A DNA stretch of 64,000 nt from Maribellus comscasis (GTDB lineage Bacteria > Bacteroidota > Bacteroidia > Bacteroidales > Prolixibacteraceae), in assembly GCF_009762775.1 (NCBI RefSeq), contig NZ_CP046401.1, positions 1,612,001-1,676,000 of the forward strand, given 5' to 3'. The position numbers were made by a program, and so were the translations under genes. Of the stretch, positions 35,093 to 43,053 are shown in pieces. Under the pieces are notes generated by a model. It was not told where the DNA came from. It searched no databases and saw only the letters and a list, made by a program, of their open reading frames with translations. How positions within the stretch are numbered: position 1 is the first letter of the stretch; every line of letters starts with the position of its first letter.

Positions 35093-35833
35093 TTACTTTA
35101 ATTTATTGATTAAACCGGCCTGACATGCTGCGCCAAAACCGTTGTCGATATTTACAACACTAATTCCCGCCGCGCAACTGTTTAACATTGCCAACAACGC
35201 TGTGACTCCGCCTAAATTTGCACCGTATCCAACACTTGTCGGCACGGCAATTACGGGTTTATCAACCAAACCACCAATTACACTGGGAAGTGCGCCTTCC
35301 ATTCCGGCAACAACAATAATAACGCGAGCGCCACGAATCAAATCCATCCGACTAAATAAACGATGAATTCCGGCCACCCCAACATCGTAAATACGTTCCA
35401 CCTTGTTTCCTAAAAAATTGGCTGTTTCAACCGCTTCTTCTGCAACCGGAAGATCGGAAGTTCCTGCAGCTACCACTGCAATATAGTCTTTAGTGAGTTT
35501 ATTTGTTTTATGATGATAAACAATGGTTTTTGCCTGCGGATTAAAAACAGCACCGGGAACAACCTGAGTCACACCCTGAAAGATCTCCTCCGAAGCCCGG
35601 GTTGCCAGAATATCAATTCCGGTTTTATACATTCTTTCTGCAATTTGTTGCACCTGTTCCTTGGTTTTTCCCGCAGAATAAATTACTTCAGGAATTCCAG
35701 TTCTTTCCAACCGCCCGGAATCAATTTTTGCAAAACCAAGATCTTCAATTCCCTGTTCTTTAAGCTGGACCAGCGTTTCCTCCAGACCCAACTTGCCACT
35801 TTTATAACTTTTCAGCAATTCATTTACTCCCAT
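35093..35833 (-). CDS. larB: Nickel-pincer cofactor synthesis protein LarB (carboxylase/hydrolase)
   Basis: LarB carboxylates nicotinic acid adenine dinucleotide at C5 of the pyridinium and hydrolyses it to the mononucleotide, first step to the nickel-pincer nucleotide. The C-terminal PurE-like domain is evident: 'YIAVVAAGTSDLPVAEEAVETANFLGN', 'IYDVGVAGIHRLFSR', 'VVAGMEGALPSVIGGL' and 'PVIAVPTSVGYGANLGGVTALLAMLNSCAAGI'. Length 246 residues. Its start overlaps larC by 14 bases. Confidence 0.94.
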   Translation of the reverse strand: MGVNELLKSYKSGKLGLEETLVQLKEQGIEDLGFAKIDSGRLERTGIPEVIYSAGKTKEQVQQIAERMYKTGIDILATRASEEIFQGVTQVVPGAVFNPQAKTIVYHHKTNKLTKDYIAVVAAGTSDLPVAEEAVETANFLGNKVERIYDVGVAGIHRLFSRMDLIRGARVIIVVAGMEGALPSVIGGLVDKPVIAVPTSVGYGANLGGVTALLAMLNSCAAGISVVNIDNGFGAACQAGLINKLK

Positions 35834-37004
35834 CTTCCAAACTTTTTAAAACCAACTCGCGAACGGATTGCAACGAAACATTATTCTCAATCGCCAGGCG
35901 TTTACAATCTTCAAACTCGGGTTTTGTATTCACCAGTTTTCCTTTATAAAAACACTGTTTTACTTTCACATCGCCGAGTGAGGTTGTTACTGTTTTCTCT
36001 TCACGAGGAAGCGCATTCTTTTTCAATATCGTTTCCCGAAGACCGATGGTACTCGTATTTGAAAACAGAATTGCTTTCATCTTTGCACTGTCTCCCTGTG
36101 CACAAAGCACACAAAGTTTACTTGCCGGTCGTGATTTTTTCATGATGATATTTTCAATCCAAACATCGCTGGCTCCGGCATCAAAAAGTAAGTCCATTAC
36201 AAATTCATAATTTTCAGGGCTTAAATCATCGATATTGCACTCAAGCAAAGTTGCATCACTTTGAATTACATCTTCATCCTCATCAATTTCAGCAAGAAAA
36301 ACGCGTAAAACATTAGGGATCTCAGTATCAATGGTTCCCAGTCCATAGCCTGTTTTCCGAATATCAAAATTTATTGAAGAAGTGAATTCATCAACTGTTT
36401 CAGCTAAAATTGCAGCTCCGGTCGGAGTAGTTGCTTCGTACTGAACCAGACCAGTTCTCACCGGAATATTTTTCAAAATTTCGGCAGTTGCCGGAGCCGG
36501 CACAGGCATAATTCCATGCGCACATTTTACGGTTCCGCCACCCAGTTGAACCGGAGCTGAAAGGACTTTATCCACTTTCAAATAATCCAAACAAATGGCG
36601 GCACCAACAATATCAGCAATCGAATCGAGCGCTCCAACTTCATGAAAATGCACTTTCTGAATCGGAATATTATGAACCTTTGCCTCTGCAACAGCAACAT
36701 GTTTAAAAATATTTAAAGCTGTGGTTTTTACGCGGTTCGGCAGCCCGGAATCATTCACCAAAGTTTCAATATGATGCAAATGACGGTGTTTCTCATTTTC
36801 CGGATTTTCGATTACAACATCAGCTTTAATTCCGCTGATTCCTCTCCTTTTATCCTCCTTTATTTCCAATAAAAAGCCTTCAATATTTAGTTTTTCGAGC
36901 TCTGATTTCAGATACTCAGGATCTACTCCGAGGTGAATCAAAGCACCAAGATTCATATCGCCGCTAACTCCGGCAAAGCAGTCGTAATACAATATTCGTT
37001 GCAT
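35820..37004 (-). CDS. larC: Nickel-pincer cofactor nickel insertase LarC
   Basis: LarC uses CTP to insert nickel into the bis-thiocarboxylate precursor. Family motifs: 'YYDCFAGVSGDMNLGALIHLGV', 'VHFHEVGALDSIADIVGAA', 'TPTGAAILAE' and 'LLECNIDDLSPENYEFVMDLLFDAGASDVW'. It is one uninterrupted 394-residue frame. In Lactiplantibacillus plantarum the same protein is made by programmed frameshift from two frames, so no recoding is needed here. Four bases follow the larE stop. Confidence 0.94.
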   Translation of the reverse strand: MQRILYYDCFAGVSGDMNLGALIHLGVDPEYLKSELEKLNIEGFLLEIKEDKRRGISGIKADVVIENPENEKHRHLHHIETLVNDSGLPNRVKTTALNIFKHVAVAEAKVHNIPIQKVHFHEVGALDSIADIVGAAICLDYLKVDKVLSAPVQLGGGTVKCAHGIMPVPAPATAEILKNIPVRTGLVQYEATTPTGAAILAETVDEFTSSINFDIRKTGYGLGTIDTEIPNVLRVFLAEIDEDEDVIQSDATLLECNIDDLSPENYEFVMDLLFDAGASDVWIENIIMKKSRPASKLCVLCAQGDSAKMKAILFSNTSTIGLRETILKKNALPREEKTVTTSLGDVKVKQCFYKGKLVNTKPEFEDCKRLAIENNVSLQSVRELVLKSLEDGSK

Positions 37005-37007
37005 ATA

Positions 37008-37847
37008 TTAATTGGATGTATTAATCTGATTTTTTATAGCCCGGTTCAATTTCCCTGAAACCAAACCTTCGGTATCTATCACACATTTCTCAAATCCAAG
37101 CGATGTAATTCTCGCCGTTACTTCATCCTGCATCAGCACCAAACGTTCCACTTCTTCACTCGGGACCTCTATTTTTCCGTACGAATCATAGTGGCGCACA
37201 CGAACGTCTGAAAAACCCATCTCATTCAACATATTTTCAGCATCTTCCACCTGCTGAAGTTTTTGTCGTGTGATAACATGATTATATGGAATTCGGGAGC
37301 TGAGACACGGACTTGCAGGTTTATCCCAATTAGGCAATTCAAAATACCGTGCCAACTGCCGAAGTTCTTCCTTTGCGATTTTGCAATCGGCCATCGGTGA
37401 AAGAATCTCATGATTTGAAGCGGCCTGTAATCCCGGGCGGTAATCACCAAAATCGTCAAAATTGGTCCCATTCAACACATCAAAATCAGGATATTTATTT
37501 TTCACAGCACTTAAATCGCTGTACAAATGTTCTTTGCAAAAAAAACAGCGATTTACCGGATTCACATTGTAACGCTCGTCGGCAAGCTCATTGGTTTTTA
37601 TTATTTCCAAATAAATGTCAAACTGGCTGCAAATCTCCTGCGCCAATTCAAAATCCTTTTTCTTTAAGCTTTCAGAGTTGGAAATTACGCCAACAGCATT
37701 CTCGCGTCCCTGAAATTTCCGTGCTAAAAATAATACTAAAGTTGAATCAATTCCCCCGGAAAACGCTACGATTGATCCCTTTCGGGATTTGTACCATTTT
37801 TCGAGTTCACCTAATTTTTGTTGTATTTGAATCGTCAATACCGACAT
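37008..37847 (-). CDS. larE: ATP-dependent sulfur transferase LarE
   Basis: LarE adenylates the pyridinium carboxylates and supplies sulfur. The PP-loop reads 'VAFSGGIDSTLVLFLA' (about 27-42). The cysteine equivalent to the sacrificial Cys of L. plantarum LarE is C181 ('ASPCLSSRI'). In addition C101 and C104 ('RCFFCK') are present, the three-Cys arrangement of LarE proteins that carry a [4Fe-4S] cluster. The 279-residue length is normal. It is the first gene of the lar operon, with no larA visible. Confidence 0.93.
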   Translation of the reverse strand: MSVLTIQIQQKLGELEKWYKSRKGSIVAFSGGIDSTLVLFLARKFQGRENAVGVISNSESLKKKDFELAQEICSQFDIYLEIIKTNELADERYNVNPVNRCFFCKEHLYSDLSAVKNKYPDFDVLNGTNFDDFGDYRPGLQAASNHEILSPMADCKIAKEELRQLARYFELPNWDKPASPCLSSRIPYNHVITRQKLQQVEDAENMLNEMGFSDVRVRHYDSYGKIEVPSEEVERLVLMQDEVTARITSLGFEKCVIDTEGLVSGKLNRAIKNQINTSN

Positions 37848-38036
37848 GGTTTTCGATTTTAGAGATTTAGATTATTTGTGTTTAAATTAAATATGGCAAA
37901 CAAAAGATTTCAAAAAAGTTACACTTAACATTTGTTGTTCACCAGTCAATCGTAACACTTTTCTTAAAAAAAATAACACCACAAACATAATAAATGTTTT
38001 CCGCGGATTAAAAAAGAGGGAATCTAAAAAATCATC

Positions 38037-38044
38037 TATTTTTG
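38037..38044 (+). promoter_or_regulatory. Bacteroidota -7 element upstream of miaB
   Basis: TATTTTTG matches TAnnTTTG exactly and ends 17 bases before the ATG, which would give a leader of about 12 bases. No TTTG at the expected -33 distance. Confidence 0.4.
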
Positions 38045-38061
38045 TAGCCACGTTTTGAATT

Positions 38062-39393
38062 ATGCAGCAAAAGAAACTTTATATTGAAACCTATGGTTGT
38101 CAGATGAATGTCGCCGACAGTGAGGTTGTGGCAGCCATTCTTCAGGAAAAAAATTATCAACTGGCGACTGAAATTGAAGAGGCAGACGCCATTTTCTTAA
38201 ATACATGCTCAGTTCGCGACAATGCAGAACAGCGCATTTGGAATAAACTGGAAAACTACAACAGCCTTCGAAAAAAGAATAAAAACCTGATTGTTGGAGT
38301 TCTCGGATGTATGGCCGAGCGCGTTGGCGAAAATTTTCTAAACAAAGGAATGGCAGATTTGGTTGCCGGGCCGGATGCATACCGCGATCTTCCTTTTTTA
38401 ATCGACAAAGTTGAGCACGGCGAAAATGCTGTAAACGTTGAACTTTCGACGAATGAAACTTACGATAAAATTACGCCGGTAAGAATTGGCGACAAAGCAA
38501 TTTCGGGTTTTGTGAGCATTACGCGCGGCTGCAATAATTTTTGTACCTACTGCATTGTTCCCTACACTCGTGGACGAGAACGAAGCCGCGCCCCGGAAGA
38601 TATTTTAAATGAAGTTCGCGATCTTTCAGCAAAAAGCTACAAGGAAGTTACCTTACTGGGACAAAATGTAAATTCATACCAATGGTTGCCCGAGGGAGAA
38701 AGAAAGCCTGTTAAATTCTGGGATTTGCTGGAAATGGTTGCGCAAGTGGATCCAAGTATGCGAGTTCGGTTTACAACTTCGCATCCAAAAGATATGTCGG
38801 ATAAAGTGCTGCGAAAAATTGCGGAATATCCAAATATTTGCAAACATATCCACCTGCCGTTTCAATCGGGAAGTTCGCGTATTTTGAAATTGATGAACCG
38901 AAAATATGATCGCGAGTGGTACCTCGACCGGATTAAAGCCATTAAAAGTATTGTTCCCGACTGCGGACTTTCAACCGACGTTTTCACCGGATTTTGTTCG
39001 GAAACGGAAGAAGACCACGCAGAAACTCTTTCGTTAATGGAAGAAGTAAAATTCGACATGGCTTTTATGTTTAAATATTCAGAGCGACCGGGAACGTACG
39101 CTCATAAACATCTGACAGATGATATTCCGGAAGAAATAAAAACGCGGCGACTAAATGATGTAATTCGGCTTCAAAACCGGATGTCGATGGAAAGTAATCA
39201 AAACGACATTGGGAAAACGGTTGAAGTTTTGGTGGAAGGCTTTTCAAAAAAATCGGACGATATGTTGTTTGGAAGAACTTCGCAAAATAAAGTTGCTGTA
39301 TTTCCAAAATACAATTTCAAGAAAGGCGATTTTGTGCAGGTAAGAATTGAAAAATGCACACAAACCACACTGATTGGAGATATTTTAAAATAA
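38062..39393 (+). CDS. miaB: tRNA methylthiotransferase MiaB
   Basis: MiaB is a radical-SAM enzyme adding a methylthio group to i6A37 of tRNAs reading U-starting codons. The N-terminal UPF0004 domain has its three Cys ('ETYGCQMNVADSE', 'NTCSVRDNAE' and 'LGCMAERVG'). The radical-SAM cluster is 'TRGCNNFCTYCIVPYTRGRE'. A C-terminal TRAM domain (about 375-443, 'GKTVEVLVEG... FVQVRIEKCTQTTLIG') follows. The length is 443 residues, all normal for the family. Confidence 0.96.
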   Translation: MQQKKLYIETYGCQMNVADSEVVAAILQEKNYQLATEIEEADAIFLNTCSVRDNAEQRIWNKLENYNSLRKKNKNLIVGVLGCMAERVGENFLNKGMADLVAGPDAYRDLPFLIDKVEHGENAVNVELSTNETYDKITPVRIGDKAISGFVSITRGCNNFCTYCIVPYTRGRERSRAPEDILNEVRDLSAKSYKEVTLLGQNVNSYQWLPEGERKPVKFWDLLEMVAQVDPSMRVRFTTSHPKDMSDKVLRKIAEYPNICKHIHLPFQSGSSRILKLMNRKYDREWYLDRIKAIKSIVPDCGLSTDVFTGFCSETEEDHAETLSLMEEVKFDMAFMFKYSERPGTYAHKHLTDDIPEEIKTRRLNDVIRLQNRMSMESNQNDIGKTVEVLVEGFSKKSDDMLFGRTSQNKVAVFPKYNFKKGDFVQVRIEKCTQTTLIGDILK

Positions 39394-39399
39394 AATACC

Positions 39400-39750
39400 A
39401 TGGGAAAGTTAGTTGGAGAATTTAATGCTTACCGTTCGAAAATGAATGAAAAAATTCTGGCTTCGGACAACAAAGTAATGAAGCGAATTTACGGAATTGA
39501 CACACTAACCTATCAGGAAGGTGCGTTAAGTACAAAAGTTAAAGAAATGCTTGGGCTGGCCACTTCGATGGTGTTGCGCTGCGACGACTGTGTAAAATAC
39601 CATCTTGAAAAATGTTACGAACAAGGGGTCACAACCAAAGAAATTTTTGAAGTTTTTTCGGTAGCAAATCTGGTTGGAGGAACCATTGTAATCCCGCACA
39701 CCCGGAGGGCTGTTGAATACTGGGAAGAACTACACGATGGCAAAAACTAA
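39400..39750 (+). CDS. AhpD-like carboxymuconolactone decarboxylase family protein
   Basis: A 116-residue helical protein with the AhpD-type motif 'LRCDDCVKYHLEKCYEQG' (C-x2-C-x3-H). The family gives thiol-dependent peroxidase-like or decarboxylase activities; the CxxC form points to redox chemistry. 'VKEMLGLATSMV' before the motif is also typical. It starts 6 bases after miaB and is probably co-transcribed with it. Confidence 0.88.
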   Translation: MGKLVGEFNAYRSKMNEKILASDNKVMKRIYGIDTLTYQEGALSTKVKEMLGLATSMVLRCDDCVKYHLEKCYEQGVTTKEIFEVFSVANLVGGTIVIPHTRRAVEYWEELHDGKN

Positions 39751-39797
39751 AACTTTTTGTATTTTAATTGTTATATTACTGAATCAAATGTTTAAAA

Positions 39798-40121
39798 ATG
39801 GATAAAATATTTGCAATTTCATCAGCGGGAAAAACAGAAAAATCCTTTCTTGATTTACGATTTGGGAAATGTGAAAACATAGTTTTTTACAATGCAACGC
39901 AGGATTCTTTTTCTATCATTGAGAATCCCTATAAGAATTCAGATCACAGTGGAATAAAACTGGTAAAATTTTTACAAAACGAAAAAGTCTCAACCATTAT
40001 TACCGGTGAGGTTGGTCCAATGGTTAGCAATCTGCTTGAGAAAGAAAAACTACAGCTGGTTCTTTTAGATGAAGAAAGGATTAAAATTGAGGAAATAATT
40101 TCACGTATTCAAAAAAAATAA
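39798..40121 (+). CDS. NifX/NifB-C-terminal-like (dinitrogenase Fe-Mo cofactor family) protein
   Basis: A 107-residue protein of the ribonuclease-H-like NifX/NafY/NifB-tail family: 'LDLRFGKCENIVFYNATQDSFSIIENPYKN' and 'VSTIITGEVGPMVSNLLEKEKLQLVLLD'. In diazotrophs these carry FeMo-cofactor precursors. Many non-fixing anaerobes have small members of unknown metal-related role. No nif genes are visible nearby, so nitrogen fixation should not be inferred. Confidence 0.82.
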   Translation: MDKIFAISSAGKTEKSFLDLRFGKCENIVFYNATQDSFSIIENPYKNSDHSGIKLVKFLQNEKVSTIITGEVGPMVSNLLEKEKLQLVLLDEERIKIEEIISRIQKK

Positions 40122-40146
40122 AGAGCCACACAAAAAAATACATCCC

Positions 40147-40686
40147 TTAAAATAAACCGGTGTTAATAAAAGGAATCAAAGACAGTTGTACAGCCTGAAC
40201 ATACAGTTGTGTGCGGCTGATTTTGTTTTTTGTGAGCAAGCCCACCGCCCCCTGTTTTTGTTTTGAATTCTCCTGGTTAAAAATAATATCAATTGCAGTC
40301 CCCAATTCTCTTCCGCTTTTTACTAAATCAGCTATCGCAGGAGGTAAAAGAAAAGTTGTCGTTCTGGCTTCACCACTGTTATCTTTTGACAAAACGACAA
40401 TCCACGCAAATGCGGTCGTTCTTTTCTCCGAGTGTTCAATACCACCTTCGATTCCAACCCAAAAATTTGCATCGGGTATTTTATGTTTTGCACCAACAGC
40501 GCGGTTATGCGCTCCAAGTTTTGTTTCCACGTCGCTGACAGGTTGGTCAGACACTCCCGAGTCAACCTCAACGCTTTCAACTTCAACCGTCGAATAAAAA
40601 TCTAAAAATCCTTCTTTTACGGCACTAATTTTTACCGGGTTTTCAGAGGCTACAACAATTTTTATTTTTTTTTCGTTTAATCTCAT
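40147..40686 (-). CDS. yjjX: Inosine/xanthosine triphosphatase (YjjX family)
   Basis: The family hydrolyses non-canonical purine triphosphates (ITP, XTP) to keep them out of nucleic acid. Motifs: 'VVASENPVKISAVKEGF', 'VDSGVSDQPVSDVET' and 'FWVGIEGGIE', with 'LLPPAIADLVKSGRELGTAIDIIF' and 'GAVGLLTKNKISRTQLYVQAV' towards the end. Length 179 residues. It faces the NifX-like gene tail to tail, with 25 bases between them. Confidence 0.92.
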   Translation of the reverse strand: MRLNEKKIKIVVASENPVKISAVKEGFLDFYSTVEVESVEVDSGVSDQPVSDVETKLGAHNRAVGAKHKIPDANFWVGIEGGIEHSEKRTTAFAWIVVLSKDNSGEARTTTFLLPPAIADLVKSGRELGTAIDIIFNQENSKQKQGAVGLLTKNKISRTQLYVQAVQLSLIPFINTGLF

Positions 40687-40795
40687 TCGCTTCTTTTTAT
40701 CTGATGATCAAAAAAAGAATTAAGAAAATCACGGGCAAAAATAGAAATTAGAAATGGGATTGAAGAATAACGCGTCATGAATCGGTGGTATTTAT

Positions 40796-40803
40796 TATTT
40801 TTG
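40796..40803 (+). promoter_or_regulatory. -7 element almost touching the GNAT start codon
   Basis: TATTTTTG (TAnnTTTG) ends 4 bases before the ATG at 40808. If used, transcription would begin at or next to the start codon and give a leaderless or nearly leaderless mRNA. Confidence 0.35.
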
Positions 40804-40807
40804 AAAA

Positions 40808-41254
40808 ATGAAAGTTAGAGAAGCAAAACCGGAGGACATCCTTTCAATTGTCGATTTTCAAATTGCAATGGCAAAAGAAACGGAAGGAATTGAACTGCAC
40901 CTCCCGACTGTTGAACTTGGTGTGAAAGCAGTTTTGAACGATGCCAGCAAAGGCAGATATTATGTTACTGAAGTTAATGACGAAATTATTGGATCACTCT
41001 TAACCACCTATGAATGGAGTGACTGGAGAAATGGAACAGTATTGTGGATTCAGTCGGTTTATGTACGCCCAAACTTCAGAAGAAAAGGCGTGTACAGAAA
41101 TATGTATTCTCATCTTAAACACAAAGTTCTTGAGGACGAAAAGCTTAAAGGAATACGACTGTATGCTGATAAATCAAACATCTCTGCACACAAAACCTAT
41201 AAAAAGCTGGGAATGAGCCCCGAGCATTATACAACTTTCGAATGGCTAAAATAA
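40808..41254 (+). CDS. GNAT-family N-acetyltransferase
   Basis: A 148-residue single GNAT domain. The acetyl-CoA region reads 'VLWIQSVYVRPNFRRKGVYRNMYSHL' (motif A, with the R-x-x-G-V turn), followed by 'GIRLYADKSNISAHKTYKKLGM' (motif B). The N-terminus 'MKVREAKPEDILSIVDFQ' is typical. Substrate unknown. It begins 15 bases ahead of the next co-oriented gene group and may start it. Confidence 0.9.
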   Translation: MKVREAKPEDILSIVDFQIAMAKETEGIELHLPTVELGVKAVLNDASKGRYYVTEVNDEIIGSLLTTYEWSDWRNGTVLWIQSVYVRPNFRRKGVYRNMYSHLKHKVLEDEKLKGIRLYADKSNISAHKTYKKLGMSPEHYTTFEWLK

Positions 41255-41269
41255 AACCATCAACCCGTT

Positions 41270-42145
41270 ATGAAATCTTTGACACCGCTTGTAAGAAATC
41301 AGATTATTAAAGCGCAGCGTGCTGAAATAACTGAGTACTATACCTATAAAAAGTTAGCTCAAAAAGCCAAAAGCAAGTCAAACCGAAATGTTTTAAGCGA
41401 GATTGCTGACGACGAAAAGAGACACTATGAAATATGGAAAAAATATAGCGGCCGGGAAGTAAATCCAAGCCGCTGGGATATAAAAAAATATTACTGGCTT
41501 GCGCGTATTTTCGGACTAACATTCGGGCTAAAATTGATGGAGCGGGGTGAAGAAAGGGCACAGATTAATTACAAACATATTGGAAAAGAAATTCCCGAGG
41601 CTATTCAAATAAGCAAAGAAGAAAACGACCACGAAAAGGAACTTATTGCACTAATTGATGAAGACCAGTTAAAATACATCGGTTCAATTGTTTTGGGATT
41701 AAATGATGCCCTGGTTGAAATTTTAGGAACTTTAGCCGGTTTAACGTTTGCTCTTCAAAACAATCGTTTGGTAGCGTTGGCAGGGGTTATCGCCGGAATT
41801 GCCGGGGCACTATCAATGGCTTCCTCTGAATACCTCTCAAACAAATCGGAAGGAAAAGAAGACGGCGCAATCAAATCGGCTATTTTTACAGGAATAGCTT
41901 ATGTTTTTGCTGTGATTTTCCTGGTTGTTCCTTATTTTGTGCTTAACTCACCATTTTTAAGCTTAGCCTGGGCTGTTCTTGATTCTGTTTTTGTAGTATT
42001 TATTTTTAGTTATTACATTTCGGTGGCCAATGATCAGTCGTTTAAAAAACGTTTTTTAGAAATGATTGTTCTGAGTACTGTGGTTGGATTGATCTCGTTT
42101 GGCTTGGGGTATCTGGCACGTTTAATTTTTGGAATTGAAGTTTAA
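41270..42145 (+). CDS. Ferritin-like/VIT1 fusion, membrane iron exporter (MbfA type)
   Basis: The N-terminal 140 or so residues form an erythrin/rubrerythrin-like four-helix domain with di-iron-type motifs (E in 'RAEITEYYTY', ExxH in 'DDEKRH', E in 'ERGEERAQ', ExxH in 'EENDHEKE'). Residues 140-291 hold about five membrane helices of the VIT1/CCC1 Fe/Mn transporter family, with 'IVLGLNDALVEILGTLAGLTFAL' and 'LSMASSEYLSNKSE'. This architecture matches membrane-bound ferritin A of alphaproteobacteria, which exports iron. Function here is inferred from that family. Confidence 0.88.
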   Translation: MKSLTPLVRNQIIKAQRAEITEYYTYKKLAQKAKSKSNRNVLSEIADDEKRHYEIWKKYSGREVNPSRWDIKKYYWLARIFGLTFGLKLMERGEERAQINYKHIGKEIPEAIQISKEENDHEKELIALIDEDQLKYIGSIVLGLNDALVEILGTLAGLTFALQNNRLVALAGVIAGIAGALSMASSEYLSNKSEGKEDGAIKSAIFTGIAYVFAVIFLVVPYFVLNSPFLSLAWAVLDSVFVVFIFSYYISVANDQSFKKRFLEMIVLSTVVGLISFGLGYLARLIFGIEV

Positions 42146-42150
42146 AAACA

Positions 42151-42813
42151 TTGAGTATTTACCTACATAAATTAATTGAAGAGGGAGAGCATCAGCAGCA
42201 GGATTTTAAATACTGTATTAACGACTCAAAAAAAATTGCAAAATCGCTGGTCGCTTTTGCCAACACCGATGGCGGACGTTTGCTGATTGGAGTAAAAGAC
42301 AATGGCAAAATTGCAGGAATACGCACCGATGAAGAATTTTATATGGTAGAATCGGCGGCCAAGATTTATAGTACACCTGCAATTAACTTCTCAACCAAAC
42401 AATGGCAGGTAGAAGGGAAAACTGTTCTGGAAATTGGCATTGACGCAAGTGAGGACAGACCTCATTTTGCGAAGGATGAAAGTGGAAAGTGGCTGGCCTA
42501 TGTGCGGATGAAGGACGAAAATGTCCTTGCTCACAAGATACAAATTGAAGTATGGAAAAAACAAAACAGCCTGAAAGGAATTTATTTTACATACTCTGAG
42601 GATGAAAAATTTCTGGTTGAATATCTGCAAAAAAATGAACAAATAACTTTTTCAAAATTTATGCGACTTGCCCATATTTCGAGACGAAAAGCTGAAGAAG
42701 TTCTGAGTAACTTTGTAGTTATGGATGTGATTCGAATGAATACAAACAGAGAAGGAACTCACTTCTTTCTCAACACTGAAATTGGTGAGAAAGAATTACA
42801 AAAATTTGAATAA
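42151..42813 (+). CDS. AlbA_2/Schlafen-like putative ATP-binding protein
   Basis: A 220-residue protein whose first 130 residues match the AlbA_2 domain: 'EGEHQQQDFKYCINDSKKIAKSLVAFANTDGGRLLIGVKDNGKIAGI'. The last 70 look like a winged helix ('TFSKFMRLAHISRRKAEEVLSNFVVMDVIRM'). It may regulate transcription, but no ligand or target is evident. It starts at TTG 42151, 5 bases after the VIT1 gene; no ATG precedes the conserved region. Confidence 0.8.
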   Translation: MSIYLHKLIEEGEHQQQDFKYCINDSKKIAKSLVAFANTDGGRLLIGVKDNGKIAGIRTDEEFYMVESAAKIYSTPAINFSTKQWQVEGKTVLEIGIDASEDRPHFAKDESGKWLAYVRMKDENVLAHKIQIEVWKKQNSLKGIYFTYSEDEKFLVEYLQKNEQITFSKFMRLAHISRRKAEEVLSNFVVMDVIRMNTNREGTHFFLNTEIGEKELQKFE

Positions 42814-42976
42814 CAACATCGCGCAATTACAATAAATAGCTAATATTCCGGATAAAAACTTTTGCAAAGAGACCAGGTGTTTAAATAAAAAAGGTAGAAC
42901 AGCTTTTATTTGAATTTAGAAATAACATCGCACAGAAGAAATTTACTTAATACGACTTAGCTTTAAAATATGTATC

Positions 42977-43026
42977 TTTTCACAAAAAATCAGAACATTT
43001 TAATAAGTATAGATTTTTTGTGAAAA
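42977..43026. repeat. 15-bp perfect inverted repeat before the hybrid kinase gene
   Basis: Arms at 42977-42991 (TTTTCACAAAAAATC) and 43012-43026 are exact reverse complements, separated by 20 bases, and end 27 bases before the kinase start codon. It could be an operator for a dimeric regulator, a 5'-leader hairpin or an A+T-rich terminator of the preceding gene (a T6 run follows at 43031-43036). Confidence 0.75.
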
Positions 43027-43053
43027 ATAATTTTTTAGAGTAAAAAATAATTA

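Noticed and set aside
35820..37004. Possible programmed frameshift in larC, as in L. plantarum
   Set aside because: The gene is one continuous 394-codon frame.
39798..40121. Idea that the NifX-like gene signals nitrogen fixation
   Set aside because: No nifHDKENB genes in the window; small NifX-like proteins are widespread in non-fixers.
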